NCBI RefSeq assembly: GCF_001894865.1
Contig: NZ_BCXA01000012.1
Span: 62,001 to 126,000, forward strand
DNA length: 64,000 bases
DNA from: Rhodococcus maanshanensis NBRC 100610
GTDB taxonomy: Bacteria; Actinomycetota; Actinomycetes; Mycobacteriales; Mycobacteriaceae
Direction: 5' to 3'
Shown here: positions 36,388 to 45,705 of the stretch, piece by piece
How the letters are laid out: each line of letters begins with the position of its first letter
Position numbering within the stretch: the stretch's first letter is position 1
Position numbers and translations under genes: made by a program
Notes under the pieces: generated by a model
What the model was told of the DNA's origin: nothing
Databases searched by the model: none
The model's input: only the letters and a program-made list of their open reading frames with translations

Positions 36388-37707
36388 CTACGGCATCGCC
36401 TTCTGGAACAGCCACGCGTCCCACAGCGGGCGCAGCGACCGATCGGTGTAATGCGCCGCCAGGTCGGTGAATTCCTCGGTGGTGACGGTGCCGTGGCGGT
36501 GCTTGGCCGTCCACTGCCGGAGCAGGTCGAAGAAGGCCTCGTCGCCGAGCGTGGTCCGCAGCGCGTGCAGGGTGAGGGCGCCGCGCTTGTAGACCCGGTC
36601 GTCGAACATCAGCTCGGGCCCCGGGTCGCCGAGCAGCACGTCGTACGGCAGCCCGGTGAGGTTGCGGTGCGCCTGGGTCGCGATCTCCTGCGCCGACGGC
36701 CCGCCGGAGTTCTCCGACCACAGCCATTCCGCGTAGCAGGCGAAGCCCTCGTGCAGCCAGATGTCGCGCCACGACCCCAGCGTCAGGCTGTTGCCGAACC
36801 ACTGGTGCGCCAGCTCGTGCGCGACCAGCCGTTCGGCGCTGCGCCTGCCGTCGCAGTGGTTCGCGCCGAAGACCGAGATGCCCTGCGCCTCAATGGGAAT
36901 CTCCAGTTCGTCGTCGGTGACGACGACGGTGTAGTCCTCGAACGGGTAGGGCCCGAACAGTCGGACGAAAGTCTCCATCATCTGCGGCTGCCTGCCGAAG
37001 TCGTGCTCGAACGCCGTCCGCAGCCGCTGGGGGAGCACCGCGTGCATGGGGACGGCACCGTTGTCGACGTGCCTGCGCTCGTACGGTCCGATCTGGATGG
37101 TGGCCAGGTAGCTGGCCATCGGCTCGGTCTGTTCGTACACCCAGGTGGTGTGGCTGGCGCGGACCTGCTTGCGCACCAGCGCGCCGTTCGCCAGCGCGTA
37201 GTACGGCGAGTCCGTGGTGATCGAGATCCGGTAGCTGGCCTTGGAGCCGGGATGGTCGTCGCAGGGAAACCAGGACGCGGCGCCGTTCGGCTGGCTGGCC
37301 ACCAGCGCGCCCTCGGTCAGCTCCTCCCAGCCCACCTCGCCCCAGAGGCTGCGGATCGGTTTCGGGGTGCCCGCGTACTGCACGGTGACCGACAGCGCGC
37401 CGCCCGCCGGGATCGCATGCGCCGGGGTGATCGTCAGCTTCCCCTGCTGGTGGGTGTACTTCGCGGGCCTGGCACCGTTGACCGACACCTTGGACACCGA
37501 CAGGCTCTGCGACAGGTCGAAGGCGAACTTCGCCCGGATCTCCGTGGTGACGGCGGTGACCGACGCCTTGCCGGACAGCCGGTTCCCGTGCACCTTGTAG
37601 GTCAGGTCCAGCTCGTAACGCGACACCCGATAGCCGTGGTTGCCGACGTGGGGCAGGTACGAATCGATCGGTTCCTCGTAGAACTTCCCCGGCTTCACCA
37701 TCGTCAC
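36388..37707 (-). CDS. M1-family metallopeptidase
   Basis: This is a 439-residue zinc peptidase. HELAH is at residues 297-301, and the third ligand Glu320 follows after 18 residues (HExxH-18-E). The substrate-binding loop before it is IPIEAQGISVFG, a variant of the canonical GxMEN. It has no signal peptide, and the C-terminal ERAP-like domain is short compared with PepN. The GTG start overlaps the stop of the Pls-like synthetase gene (GTGA), so the two are coupled. In Streptomyces albulus I recall epsilon-polylysine-degrading enzymes being zinc peptidases of this kind. Here the enzyme may trim or recycle the product of its partner. Confidence 0.85.
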   Translation of the reverse strand: MTMVKPGKFYEEPIDSYLPHVGNHGYRVSRYELDLTYKVHGNRLSGKASVTAVTTEIRAKFAFDLSQSLSVSKVSVNGARPAKYTHQQGKLTITPAHAIPAGGALSVTVQYAGTPKPIRSLWGEVGWEELTEGALVASQPNGAASWFPCDDHPGSKASYRISITTDSPYYALANGALVRKQVRASHTTWVYEQTEPMASYLATIQIGPYERRHVDNGAVPMHAVLPQRLRTAFEHDFGRQPQMMETFVRLFGPYPFEDYTVVVTDDELEIPIEAQGISVFGANHCDGRRSAERLVAHELAHQWFGNSLTLGSWRDIWLHEGFACYAEWLWSENSGGPSAQEIATQAHRNLTGLPYDVLLGDPGPELMFDDRVYKRGALTLHALRTTLGDEAFFDLLRQWTAKHRHGTVTTEEFTDLAAHYTDRSLRPLWDAWLFQKAMP

Positions 37708-40700
37708 GCCCAGGGGGTGATCGGGTTGCCCTGCCAGCGGGTGTTCGGCGGCACCGTGTCGCCGCGCATCACGAGCGACGCGGGCCCGACCGTGGCCCCG
37801 TCGCCGATACCTGCCGCGGGCAGCGCGACGCAGTGCGGTCCCAGGGTTGCTCCGTTGCCGAGGGTGACGGTGTCCATGGACATGATCCGATCATGGAACA
37901 GGTGGGTTTGCACGACGCAACCCCGTTCCACGGTCGCGCCGTCGCCGAGGGTCACCAGGTCCGCCTCTGGGAGCCAATAGGATTCGCACCAGACGCCGCG
38001 GCCGATCGTCGCACCCATGCCACGGAGGTAGACGGCGAGCACGGCGGTGCCGGTGGCCGCGCGCGCGAACCAGGGCGCGGCGACGGTTTCCACGAAGGCG
38101 TCCGACACCTCGTTGCGCCAGACGAAGGAGCTCCACAGCGGGTGCTCCACCTTCCGGATCCGCCCGACGACGAGCCACTTCGCCACGACGGAGGCGGTGC
38201 CGGCCACCGCGCCCGCGACCAGCAGCACGATCCCGCTGAACAGGGCCGCGAACCAGAAGCCGACCGCGCCCGCCATCGCCTGCAGCGCGAACAGCACGCC
38301 GAGGCCGATGCCGAAGGTGATCATGACCGGGATCAGCCGGCACGTCTCCACGACGGCCCTGGCGACCTTGAGCCGCAGCGGCGGTTCGAACGTCCGGGAC
38401 GAGTCGGTGTCGCCCACCGACCGGCGCAGCCGCACCGGCGGGCTGCCCAGCCACGACGAGCCGGACTTGGCCTTGCTCGGCGCGGCGGACAGCACCGCGA
38501 CCAGACCGTTCTTCGGTACCCGCCGACCGGGCCCCGCCATCCCGGAGTTGCCGAGGAAGGCGCGCTTGCCGACCTTGGCCTCCTTGATGTGCAGCCAGCC
38601 GCCGCCGAGCTCGTAGGAGGCGACCATGGTGTCGTCGGCGAGGAACGCGCCGTCCGCGACCGTGGTGAACTTCGGCAGCACCAGCGCCGTGGAGATCTCG
38701 GTGTTCTTGCCGATGTTCGCGCCGAGCAGCCGCATCCAGACCGGGGTGAGCAGGCTGGCGTACAGCGGGAACAGCAGGGTCCTCGCCGAGTCCATCAGCC
38801 GCTCGGTCGCCCAGACCTGCCAGCCGACGCGGCTGCGCACCGGGTGGTAGCCCTCGCGCAGGCCGATGCCGAGCAGCCGGACCGCGATCAGGGTCAGCGC
38901 CGCGAACACGGCGAGCGTCAGGACCGTCGCCGCAGGCAGCCAGGCGAGCGCCCGGCCCGCCGCGGAGCCGAGGTCGGGGGTGTCGTGGACGCCCCAGCCG
39001 ATCAGCGCGATCCCGGCTGCGAGCGCGAGGATCGGCATGCCGGCGATGACGACGGAGGTGAGCCCGAACACGGGCACCCAGTGGGTCGCCAGCGGTGGGC
39101 GCTCGGTCGGCCACGGGTGGGTGGCCTTGCCGACCTTGACGGCGGGCGAGCCGGCCCAGCTCTGCCCGGCCTTGACCCGCCCCGTCACCGCCGAGCCGGG
39201 CGCGACCTCGGCGTTCTTGCCGACACGGGCGCCGGGCAGCAGCGTGGAGCGGGCCCCGATCGCCGCGCCTGCGCCGATCCGGATCTCTCCGATGTGCACC
39301 ACGTCGCCGTCGATCCAGTGCCCGGTCAGGTCGACCTCTGGCTCCACCGAGCAGCCGTCGCCGAGCACGAGCATCCCGGTCACCGGCGGCAGCGTGTGCA
39401 GGTCGACCCCGCGGCCCACGGTCGCGCCGAGGGCACGCGCGTAGTAGATCATCCACGGCGCGCCGGACAGGTTGGCGGCGCCGCTGGCCTCGGTGAGCCG
39501 GTGCGCGACCCACAGCCGGACGTGTTCGCTGCCGCCGCGCCGGTAGGTGCCGGGGGCGAGCCCGCGCAGCAGCAGCCGGCAGCCGGCGACGGAGATCGCC
39601 ATCCGGCCCAGCGGGGTGATGAAGGCGACGAACGCGGCCAGCACCGCCCACCAGGACACGGTCGGCGCCCATGGCACGTCGGCGAACAGGGCGAAGACGT
39701 TGTTGACGATCGCCAGCCAGGTCACCCACTGCAGCCCGGTCAGGGTGGTCAGCGGGATGGTGAGCAGGATCTGCGCGAGCTGGGTGGACCGTGGGGTCGG
39801 CTCGACGTTCCTCGGCTCCGCCGTCACGCTCGGTGCGAGCTCGTCGAGGAACCCGGCCAGCGAGCCGAGCCGCGGATGGTCGTACACCTGGGCGACGGTG
39901 ACCTCGGGGAAGCGCTCCCGCAGCGCGGTCACCACCTGGGCGGCCGCGAGCGAGCCGCCGCCGCTGGCGAAGAAGTCGTCGTCGGGACCCGTGATCTGCG
40001 CGCCGAGGATCGACGCCCACAACCCGGCCACCCAGGCCGCCGTGCCCTCGAGTCCGGCGCCTGCGGCGGCGTCCCCTGTGCCCGCGCCCGGCAGCGGCCA
40101 CGGCAGCGCCGCCCGGTCCACCTTGCCGGAGGTGCGGGTGGGCAGCTCGTCGAGCAGGGCGAGCCTCGGCACCAGCGCCGCGGGCAGCCGCTCGGCGAGC
40201 AGTTCGCGGGCCGCTGCGACATCGAAGTCGGGGTCCGTGCTGGCCAGGTACCCGACGAGGATCGAATTCCCGGCGGCGGTCTTGCGGACGGCGGCCGCGG
40301 CCCCGCTCACCCCCGGCAGGTTCTGGAGCGCGTTGTCCACCTCGCCGAGCTCGATGCGTCGACCCCCGAGCTTGACCTGGTCGTCGGCGCGACCCTGGAA
40401 CAGCAGCCCCTCGAGCTCGAGGCGGACCAGGTCGCCGCTGCGGTAGGCGCGGTCCCAGCCGAGAGAGGGCATCGGCGCGTACTTCTCCGCGTCCTTCGCC
40501 GCATCGAGATAGCGGGCGAGGCCGACCCCGCCGATCACCAGCTCGCCGACCTCGCCGACCGTGACCGGGTTGCCCTCGCCGTCGACCACGGCCAGGTCCC
40601 AGCCGTCCAGCGGCAGCCCGATGCGGACCGGGCCGGTGCCGTCCATCAGCGCGCCGCAGGCGACGACAGTGGCCTCGGTCGGGCCGTAGGTGTTCCACAC

Positions 40701-41594
40701 CTCGCGCCCGTCGACCGCCAGCCGTTCGGCCAGCTCCGGCGGGCAGGCCTCGCCGCCGAAGATGAGCAGCCGCACCGCTTCGAGGGCCTCGGCGGGCCAC
40801 AGCGCGGCCAGCGTCGGCACGGTGGAGACGACGCTGACATCGCGTGAGACCAGCCACGGGCCCAGGTCCATTCCGCTGCGGACCAGGGCGCGCGGCGCGG
40901 GGACCAGGGTGGCGCCGTGCCGCCAGGCCAGCCACATCTCCTCGCAGGAGGCGTCGAAGGCGACCGACAGCCCGGCGAGCACCCGGTCGCCCGGACCGAG
41001 CGGCGCGTGCTGCAGGAACATCCGCGCCTCGGCGTCGACGAACGCCGCCGCGTTCCTGTGGCTGACCGCGACGCCCTTGGGGGTGCCGGTGGATCCGGAG
41101 GTGAAGATGATCCAGGCGTCGTCGGCGACGGTGGGGACCCGCGGAGCAGGCGGGTCCTGACGCTCGGGAGCGGTGCCGGGCTCGATGGAGTCGCCGGTGA
41201 TGATCGCGGCCACCTGGGCCTCGCCGAACACCAGCTCCGCGCGCTCGTCGGGGTCGTCCGCGTCCACCGGCACGTAGGCGCAGCCCGCGGCGAGGACCGA
41301 CAGGATGGCCACGTACAGGGTGTACGAGCCGGACGGCATCCGGATGCCGACGCGGTCGCCCGCGCCGACCCCGGCCTCACCGAGCTGCTGCGCGCCCCGG
41401 TACATCTCCTCGAGCAGTTCGAGGTAGGTCAGGGTGGTGGTGCCGTCGTCGATGGCGAGCGCCTCGGGGTTGGCCTCGGCGGTCGCGATGACGATGTCGA
41501 TCAGGGTGCGTGGCGCGGGAGCCAGTGACGACCGAAGGTACTCGGTCGGGATCACCTGGGATCGGTCCGTTACCGGTTGGAACTGCAGTGGCAC
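37704..41594 (-). CDS. Pls/PosA-type single-module nonribosomal peptide synthetase
   Basis: This is a 1296-residue enzyme. Adenylation domain: A3 motif FTSGSTGTPKGVAVSH near residues 160-175, then YRSGDLVRLE and the A10-like RTSGKVDRAALPWP. Carrier domain: FFASGGGSLAAAQVV, with Ser as the phosphopantetheine site. From about residue 600 come six membrane helices interleaved with left-handed beta-helix repeats (LGDGCSVEPEVDLTG; IGAGAAIGARSTLLPGARVGKNAEV), the terminal domain used by epsilon-poly-lysine synthase for chain elongation. Pls enzymes are close in length (about 1,300). My tentative A-domain code reading is D-A-E-S-I-F-T-V-V-K. The monomer is unknown but probably basic. The start is GTG at 41594. 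Confidence 0.85.
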   Translation of the reverse strand: MPLQFQPVTDRSQVIPTEYLRSSLAPAPRTLIDIVIATAEANPEALAIDDGTTTLTYLELLEEMYRGAQQLGEAGVGAGDRVGIRMPSGSYTLYVAILSVLAAGCAYVPVDADDPDERAELVFGEAQVAAIITGDSIEPGTAPERQDPPAPRVPTVADDAWIIFTSGSTGTPKGVAVSHRNAAAFVDAEARMFLQHAPLGPGDRVLAGLSVAFDASCEEMWLAWRHGATLVPAPRALVRSGMDLGPWLVSRDVSVVSTVPTLAALWPAEALEAVRLLIFGGEACPPELAERLAVDGREVWNTYGPTEATVVACGALMDGTGPVRIGLPLDGWDLAVVDGEGNPVTVGEVGELVIGGVGLARYLDAAKDAEKYAPMPSLGWDRAYRSGDLVRLELEGLLFQGRADDQVKLGGRRIELGEVDNALQNLPGVSGAAAAVRKTAAGNSILVGYLASTDPDFDVAAARELLAERLPAALVPRLALLDELPTRTSGKVDRAALPWPLPGAGTGDAAAGAGLEGTAAWVAGLWASILGAQITGPDDDFFASGGGSLAAAQVVTALRERFPEVTVAQVYDHPRLGSLAGFLDELAPSVTAEPRNVEPTPRSTQLAQILLTIPLTTLTGLQWVTWLAIVNNVFALFADVPWAPTVSWWAVLAAFVAFITPLGRMAISVAGCRLLLRGLAPGTYRRGGSEHVRLWVAHRLTEASGAANLSGAPWMIYYARALGATVGRGVDLHTLPPVTGMLVLGDGCSVEPEVDLTGHWIDGDVVHIGEIRIGAGAAIGARSTLLPGARVGKNAEVAPGSAVTGRVKAGQSWAGSPAVKVGKATHPWPTERPPLATHWVPVFGLTSVVIAGMPILALAAGIALIGWGVHDTPDLGSAAGRALAWLPAATVLTLAVFAALTLIAVRLLGIGLREGYHPVRSRVGWQVWATERLMDSARTLLFPLYASLLTPVWMRLLGANIGKNTEISTALVLPKFTTVADGAFLADDTMVASYELGGGWLHIKEAKVGKRAFLGNSGMAGPGRRVPKNGLVAVLSAAPSKAKSGSSWLGSPPVRLRRSVGDTDSSRTFEPPLRLKVARAVVETCRLIPVMITFGIGLGVLFALQAMAGAVGFWFAALFSGIVLLVAGAVAGTASVVAKWLVVGRIRKVEHPLWSSFVWRNEVSDAFVETVAAPWFARAATGTAVLAVYLRGMGATIGRGVWCESYWLPEADLVTLGDGATVERGCVVQTHLFHDRIMSMDTVTLGNGATLGPHCVALPAAGIGDGATVGPASLVMRGDTVPPNTRWQGNPITPWA

Positions 41595-41851
41595 CCGGAT
41601 TTCCTGTCTGAGTCGGCTGGCTGTCGAGTCGTTATCTCATGACAAGTTTGCTAGCTGGTGAACTCGCGGACGAATGCGGCGCGCAGTAGAGGGGGATCGG
41701 AGCCCGCGCGGGCGACGGAAACTGCCGCTGAGACATGCGAGAAGACTACGCCCGAAAATTTCTTCCGCCGTGGTGTCGTATTCGGGGTGGCGCCTTCGTC
41801 GCCTGGGTAGAGGGGCCTCCCGGCCCACACCCGACTGGAAGGATGACGACC

Positions 41852-42556
41852 ATGTACTACCTGGCACTGTTGGCGGGCGAGGAGAACGGCGCGGGGTCGA
41901 CCCCGGGGACCCCGGAGTTCGGGGATGCGGTGGCCCGGCACGAGAGGTTCTGGGAGTCCGCTGGCACCGCACTCGTCGGGGGCGGCGCGCTGTACCCGAC
42001 CGCGGAGTCGGTCACGATCCGCCACGAGAACGGCAGCGCGCTCGTCACCGACGGGCCGTTCGCCGAGTTCTCCGAGGTGGTCGGAGGGTTCTATGTGCTC
42101 GAGGCCGACGATCTGGACGCGGCGCTCGAGCTGGCCCGGCAGATTCCGGACGCCTCGGAGGGATTCGTCGAGCTGTGGCCGATGGTCTTCTGGCGGCTGG
42201 AGGACGAGCACGCCGGGTGCTATCTCGCGGTGCTGCGCGAGCCGGCGGGTGCGGCGAACACGCCGGGGTCGGCGGAGTGGGACGAGAGCATCGGCGCGCA
42301 CGCCCGGTTCGGGGAGTTCGCGGGCCCTGCCCTCCGCGGTGGCGGCGCGCTGTATCCGCCGTCGTCGGCGACGACGGTCCGCGTTCGCGATGACGAGCTG
42401 CTGCTGACCGACGGACCGTTCACCGAGGCCGCCGAGATCGCCAACGGCGTGTACCTGCTCGCGGCCGCGGATCGCGAGGCGGCGACGGCCATGGCGGCCC
42501 GCATCCCGCTCGGCCCCAAGGGCTGCATCGAGCTGCGACAGATCGTGGACGAGTGA
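41852..42556 (+). CDS. Tandem YCII (DGPF) domain protein
   Basis: This is a 234-residue protein with two YCII-like repeats. Repeat one has MYYLALLAGEENG, GGGALYPTAESVTI, VTDGPFAEFSEVVGGFYVLEADD. Repeat two has CYLAVLREPAG, GGGALYPPSSATTV, LTDGPFTEAAEIANGVYLLAAAD. Asp-Gly-Pro-Phe is the diagnostic motif. DGPF genes are partners of ECF42 sigma factors, and here the sigma gene starts one base after this stop. The ATG at 41852 has GGAAGG at a 9-base distance; ATG 41843 is too close to that site. The chemistry of DGPF proteins is unknown. Confidence 0.85.
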   Translation: MYYLALLAGEENGAGSTPGTPEFGDAVARHERFWESAGTALVGGGALYPTAESVTIRHENGSALVTDGPFAEFSEVVGGFYVLEADDLDAALELARQIPDASEGFVELWPMVFWRLEDEHAGCYLAVLREPAGAANTPGSAEWDESIGAHARFGEFAGPALRGGGALYPPSSATTVRVRDDELLLTDGPFTEAAEIANGVYLLAAADREAATAMAARIPLGPKGCIELRQIVDE

Positions 42557-43774
42557 GTGCAGGTCGACCAGGTTTTCAAGGCTGAGTCCGGCCGCGCCAT
42601 CGCGACGGTGGCGCGGCTGGTCGGTGACCTCACGCTGGCGGAGGACGCGGTGCAGGAGGCCTTCGCCGAGGCGATCAGGAGCTGGCCGGGGACGGGGATG
42701 CCCGCGAACCCGGGGGCCTGGATCACCACGGTCGCGCGCAACCGTGCGTTGGACCGGCTTCGCCGGGAGTCGTTGCGGGGCAACAAGGAACTCGACGCCA
42801 CCCGGCTGTTCCCGCCGACGGAGGAGGAGGTGTGGCCCGTGCGGGACGATCAGCTCCGCCTCATCTTCACGTGCGCGCACCCCGCGCTTGCTCCCCAGGC
42901 ACAGGTCGCGTTGACGCTTCGCCTGGTCTGCGGCCTGACGGTGGCCGAGATCGCGCGGGCGTTCCTGCAGCCCGAGCCGACGGTGTCGCAACGGCTGACC
43001 CGCGCGAAGAGCAAGATCCGCACGGCCGCCATCCCGTTCCGGCTGCCGCCGGAACACCTTCTCCCTGAGCGTGTTCCGCAGGTTCTCGCGTGCATCTATC
43101 TCGTCTTCACGGAGGGATACTCGGCGACCTCGGGAAGCTCGGCGATCCGTGGCGAGCTGTGCGAGGAGGCGATCCGGCTCGGCCGATTGCTGTGTGAGCT
43201 GATGCCCGACGAGCCGGAGGCGTGGGCGCTGCTCGCGCTGATGTTGTTGCAGGACAGCCGGAGGGGAGAGCGGATCGCCGCCGACGGCACGGCCAGGCCG
43301 CTCGAGGAGCAGGATCGCACGCGGTGGGATCGCGGCCGAATCGAGGAGGGGATGCGGTCCCTGGCCGCGGCCAGGCATTCCACGGGCCAGTACTTTCCGC
43401 AGGCGGTGATCGCGGCAGCGCACGCGGGCTCGCCGAGCTGGGATGCCACCGAATGGACGGTGATCGTCGCGGCCTACGAGCGGTTGCTCGAGCTGACCGG
43501 TTCGCCGGTGGTGGCGGTGAACCGGGCCGTGGCGGTGGGTTTTCGGGACGGACCGGAGCGGGGCCTGGAGGCGCTGGACGCGGTTCCCGACGATCCACGG
43601 CTGGCCCGGTTGCGGGTCCCGGCCAGGGCCGACCTGCTGCGACGCCTCGGCCGCAGCGCCGAGGCCGAGGATGCCTACCTCGCGGCGCTGGAGTCGGCAG
43701 GCAACGAGACGACCGAGCGGTTCCTGCGGCGACGGCTCGAGGAGGTCAGGGCCACCCGCGCGGATGGGCACTGA
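42557..43774 (+). CDS. ECF sigma factor, ECF42-type
   Basis: This is a 405-residue sigma-70 relative. Region 2 is FKAESGRAIATVARLVGDLT with EDAVQEAFAEAIRSWPGTGMP; region 4 is TLRLVCGLTVAEIARAFLQP and VSQRLTRAKSKI. A C-terminal extension of about 200 residues with tetratricopeptide-like repeats (DUF6596: CIYLVFTEGYSATSG, EAIRLGRLLCELMPDEPEAWALLALMLL) marks the ECF42 group. No anti-sigma gene is adjacent, as is usual for ECF42, where the extension itself regulates. It probably transcribes the upstream DGPF gene. The start GTG follows the DGPF stop directly. Confidence 0.9.
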   Translation: MQVDQVFKAESGRAIATVARLVGDLTLAEDAVQEAFAEAIRSWPGTGMPANPGAWITTVARNRALDRLRRESLRGNKELDATRLFPPTEEEVWPVRDDQLRLIFTCAHPALAPQAQVALTLRLVCGLTVAEIARAFLQPEPTVSQRLTRAKSKIRTAAIPFRLPPEHLLPERVPQVLACIYLVFTEGYSATSGSSAIRGELCEEAIRLGRLLCELMPDEPEAWALLALMLLQDSRRGERIAADGTARPLEEQDRTRWDRGRIEEGMRSLAAARHSTGQYFPQAVIAAAHAGSPSWDATEWTVIVAAYERLLELTGSPVVAVNRAVAVGFRDGPERGLEALDAVPDDPRLARLRVPARADLLRRLGRSAEAEDAYLAALESAGNETTERFLRRRLEEVRATRADGH

Positions 43775-43868
43775 CATTCCGGGGCGGACTGGGGGTCGAT
43801 GAGTTTCCGTCGGCTCGACTGTCTACATCGGTAGGCACCGGAAGTTTGCTCAGGCGAAGGAGGGCGAC

Positions 43869-44054
43869 GTGCTAGAGGCTGAATTCACCGCGACCATGCG
43901 CAAGAGTGCGAGCAAGGGTGGCTGGACGTATGTGGTGTGGCCGGAGTCGGTGACGTTCTTTCGGACCAGGGGCCTGGTGACGGTCCGACTGATCGAGCGG
44001 ATCGATCAGCCGGGCTCCGGTTCCTTCGTGAACGGCGTTTCGTCGCCTGGATAG
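43869..44054 (+). pseudogene. Truncated DUF1905-like protein
   Basis: This is a 61-codon frame beginning LEAEFTATMRKSASKGGWTYVVWPES, which is the start of DUF1905 proteins (normally about 95-100 residues), but after GLVTVR the sequence loses the family pattern and stops. No other frame restores the full domain, so a deletion is more likely than a simple frameshift. It could still be expressed as a short product. Placement after the sigma factor gene suggests accessory DNA. Confidence 0.5.
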
Positions 44055-44102
44055 ATTTGGCCCCGGGGATCAGTTCCAGCGCCGCGATTGACAGCGTGGT
44101 GG

Positions 44103-44747
44103 TCAGAGGCATCGAGCCGAGTCGAGCTTGTAACGTGCGTTCGACATGACGATCGATTCGTCGCGTCTGGGGGTGAAGGCTTTCGCCTCGGTCTCGTTCT
44201 CGGGGATCCAGACCGATCCTCCCTCCACCCGCCGAATCTCACCCTTGCTGAGGATGGTCGGGTCCGCCTGGACGAAGGTTCCCTGATTGTTGAAGAGGTA
44301 TACGAGTTCGACATCGCGGCATGCGGACCGGACACGGTTCGCGACCGTCATCCCTTCTGCTTCTGATTCGCCAGGCCCGTCGTAGCTGGTCACCGCGATC
44401 TCCGTGTATCCGTCTGCTTCGGCGCCGGCGGGAGCAGGCCAGGTGCATTCGCGGAAGAGGACGGTCCCCGCGGTTCCGCCCTCGTTCTTCTCGTGCGGGT
44501 CGTCCAAGCCGTGCCGGACCATGCAGGCTTCAACGGCGGCTTTGCGCTCCTCCCCTTCGGCCGGTTTCAGTGGGCCGGTGAACGCCACGACGATCCCGAC
44601 GATCGCTGCAATGATTCCGATGACGCCACCCACCAGTGTCACGAGCGCGACAGGCTTGTGGAGGAAAGGTTGTCCCTGCGGAGCGGCGCCGAACCGCCGT
44701 GTGCCGTCGCTCGGTTCTCGCCGTTCCTCCGCAGTGCCCTCGTCCAT
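44103..44747 (-). CDS. Single-span membrane protein of unknown function
   Basis: This is a 214-residue protein with a charged N terminus (DEGTAEERREPSDGTRRFG), a transmembrane helix (ALVTLVGGVIGIIAAIVGIVVAF, residues about 34-57) and an outer domain of about 150 residues with four Cys (ACMVRHGL, FRECTWP, SACRDVEL and the final ARCL), likely two disulfides. It looks like an anchored extracellular protein. I do not recognise the outer domain. The ATG at 44747 is chosen as the first Met of a sensible start; the frame stays open far upstream. Confidence 0.6.
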   Translation of the reverse strand: MDEGTAEERREPSDGTRRFGAAPQGQPFLHKPVALVTLVGGVIGIIAAIVGIVVAFTGPLKPAEGEERKAAVEACMVRHGLDDPHEKNEGGTAGTVLFRECTWPAPAGAEADGYTEIAVTSYDGPGESEAEGMTVANRVRSACRDVELVYLFNNQGTFVQADPTILSKGEIRRVEGGSVWIPENETEAKAFTPRRDESIVMSNARYKLDSARCL

Positions 44748-44943
44748 GACTGAGTCGCCCTTCGACGGTGCGAGCGTAAGTTCGCGGGACGGGTTTCGAA
44801 CGCCGACCAGGAGAAAACACGTTCGCCCTGTCGCAGAAGCCCGTCCGTTGAGGGGTGCTGGGATCATATTCCCGAACTGACCGGTGCGTACAGGCAGTGG
44901 CGTCACGGTTCGGTCGATCGCCAGTTCGATGGTGGCCTTGTGA

Positions 44944-45603
44944 TCATCCTCGGGCGAGCGAGTCGAGGGCGTCGTCGATCGGGGTGTTGCCGGTGTTGAA
45001 GCCGATGAACAGCCCGACGGTCGCCGGCCGCACCAGCACCTCCGCCGCCACCCGCGCGACGTCTTCGCGGGGCACGGTGCCCGACTCGAGGCCCGGCCCG
45101 ACCTCGATCCTGCCCGTGCCCGCGTCGAGGGTGAGCGTGCTGGGGCCGAGGATCGTCCAGGACAGGGCGGTGCCGCGGAGATGGTCGTCGGCCGCGGCCT
45201 TGGCCTCCGCGTAGGGGAAGAACGAACTGTCGCTCGGTACGCCGTGGTCCGCCCTGGCCCCGAAGTAGGACACCATGACGTACCGGTCGACGCCCGCGCG
45301 CTCGGCGGCGTCCATCGAGCGGATTGCCGCGTCCCGGTCCACGGCGTAGGTGCGCGCGGGGTCACCGCCGCCCGCGCCCGCCGACCAGACCACGGCGTCA
45401 TGCCCGCGGATCAGCGCGGCGATCCGGTCGGTGTCGAGGTGCTCGACATCGGCGACGACGGCACTCGCGCCGGTCGCCTCGACGTCTGCGGCATGCCCGG
45501 GATTGCGGATCACGGCGGTGACCTGGTCGCCCCGGCCCGCGAGAATCGGTGCGAGATGCCGGGCGATCTTGCCGTGACCGCCGATGATGACGACGCGTGC
45601 CAT
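44944..45603 (-). CDS. Atypical SDR / NAD(P)-binding protein
   Basis: This is a 219-residue NmrA/YwnB-type Rossmann protein. The dinucleotide motif is VVIIGGHGKIARHLAPIL (Gly-Gly-x-Gly-x-Ile-Ala), then HDAVVWSAGAGGGDP and SYFGARADHG, and PYAEAKAAADDHLRG has the Tyr-x-x-x-Lys. It may sense redox state or act on small metabolites. A terminator lies just upstream, so it is transcribed independently of the next gene. Confidence 0.82.
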   Translation of the reverse strand: MARVVIIGGHGKIARHLAPILAGRGDQVTAVIRNPGHAADVEATGASAVVADVEHLDTDRIAALIRGHDAVVWSAGAGGGDPARTYAVDRDAAIRSMDAAERAGVDRYVMVSYFGARADHGVPSDSSFFPYAEAKAAADDHLRGTALSWTILGPSTLTLDAGTGRIEVGPGLESGTVPREDVARVAAEVLVRPATVGLFIGFNTGNTPIDDALDSLARG

Positions 45604-45669
45604 GCCGGTTCCTTTCGTCGATGTCGCTGCCAGTACAGCGCGCTGGTCTGGCCCGCGCAACGGACGGCC

Positions 45670-45698
45670 GGCCTGCCACCGCCGCGCAGTGGCAGGCC
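45670..45698 (-). terminator. Terminator after the DUF1801 gene
   Basis: GGCCTGCCAC pairs with GTGGCAGGCC over 10 bp with a 9-base loop, 8 bases past the end of the leftward DUF1801 gene at 45706. Confidence 0.65.
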
Positions 45699-45705
45699 CC
45701 GGACC

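Noticed and set aside
37833-40847. About 1,000-codon open frame on the plus strand
   Set aside because: It is the antisense shadow of the Pls-like synthetase, which has all expected motifs. The translation is low-complexity.
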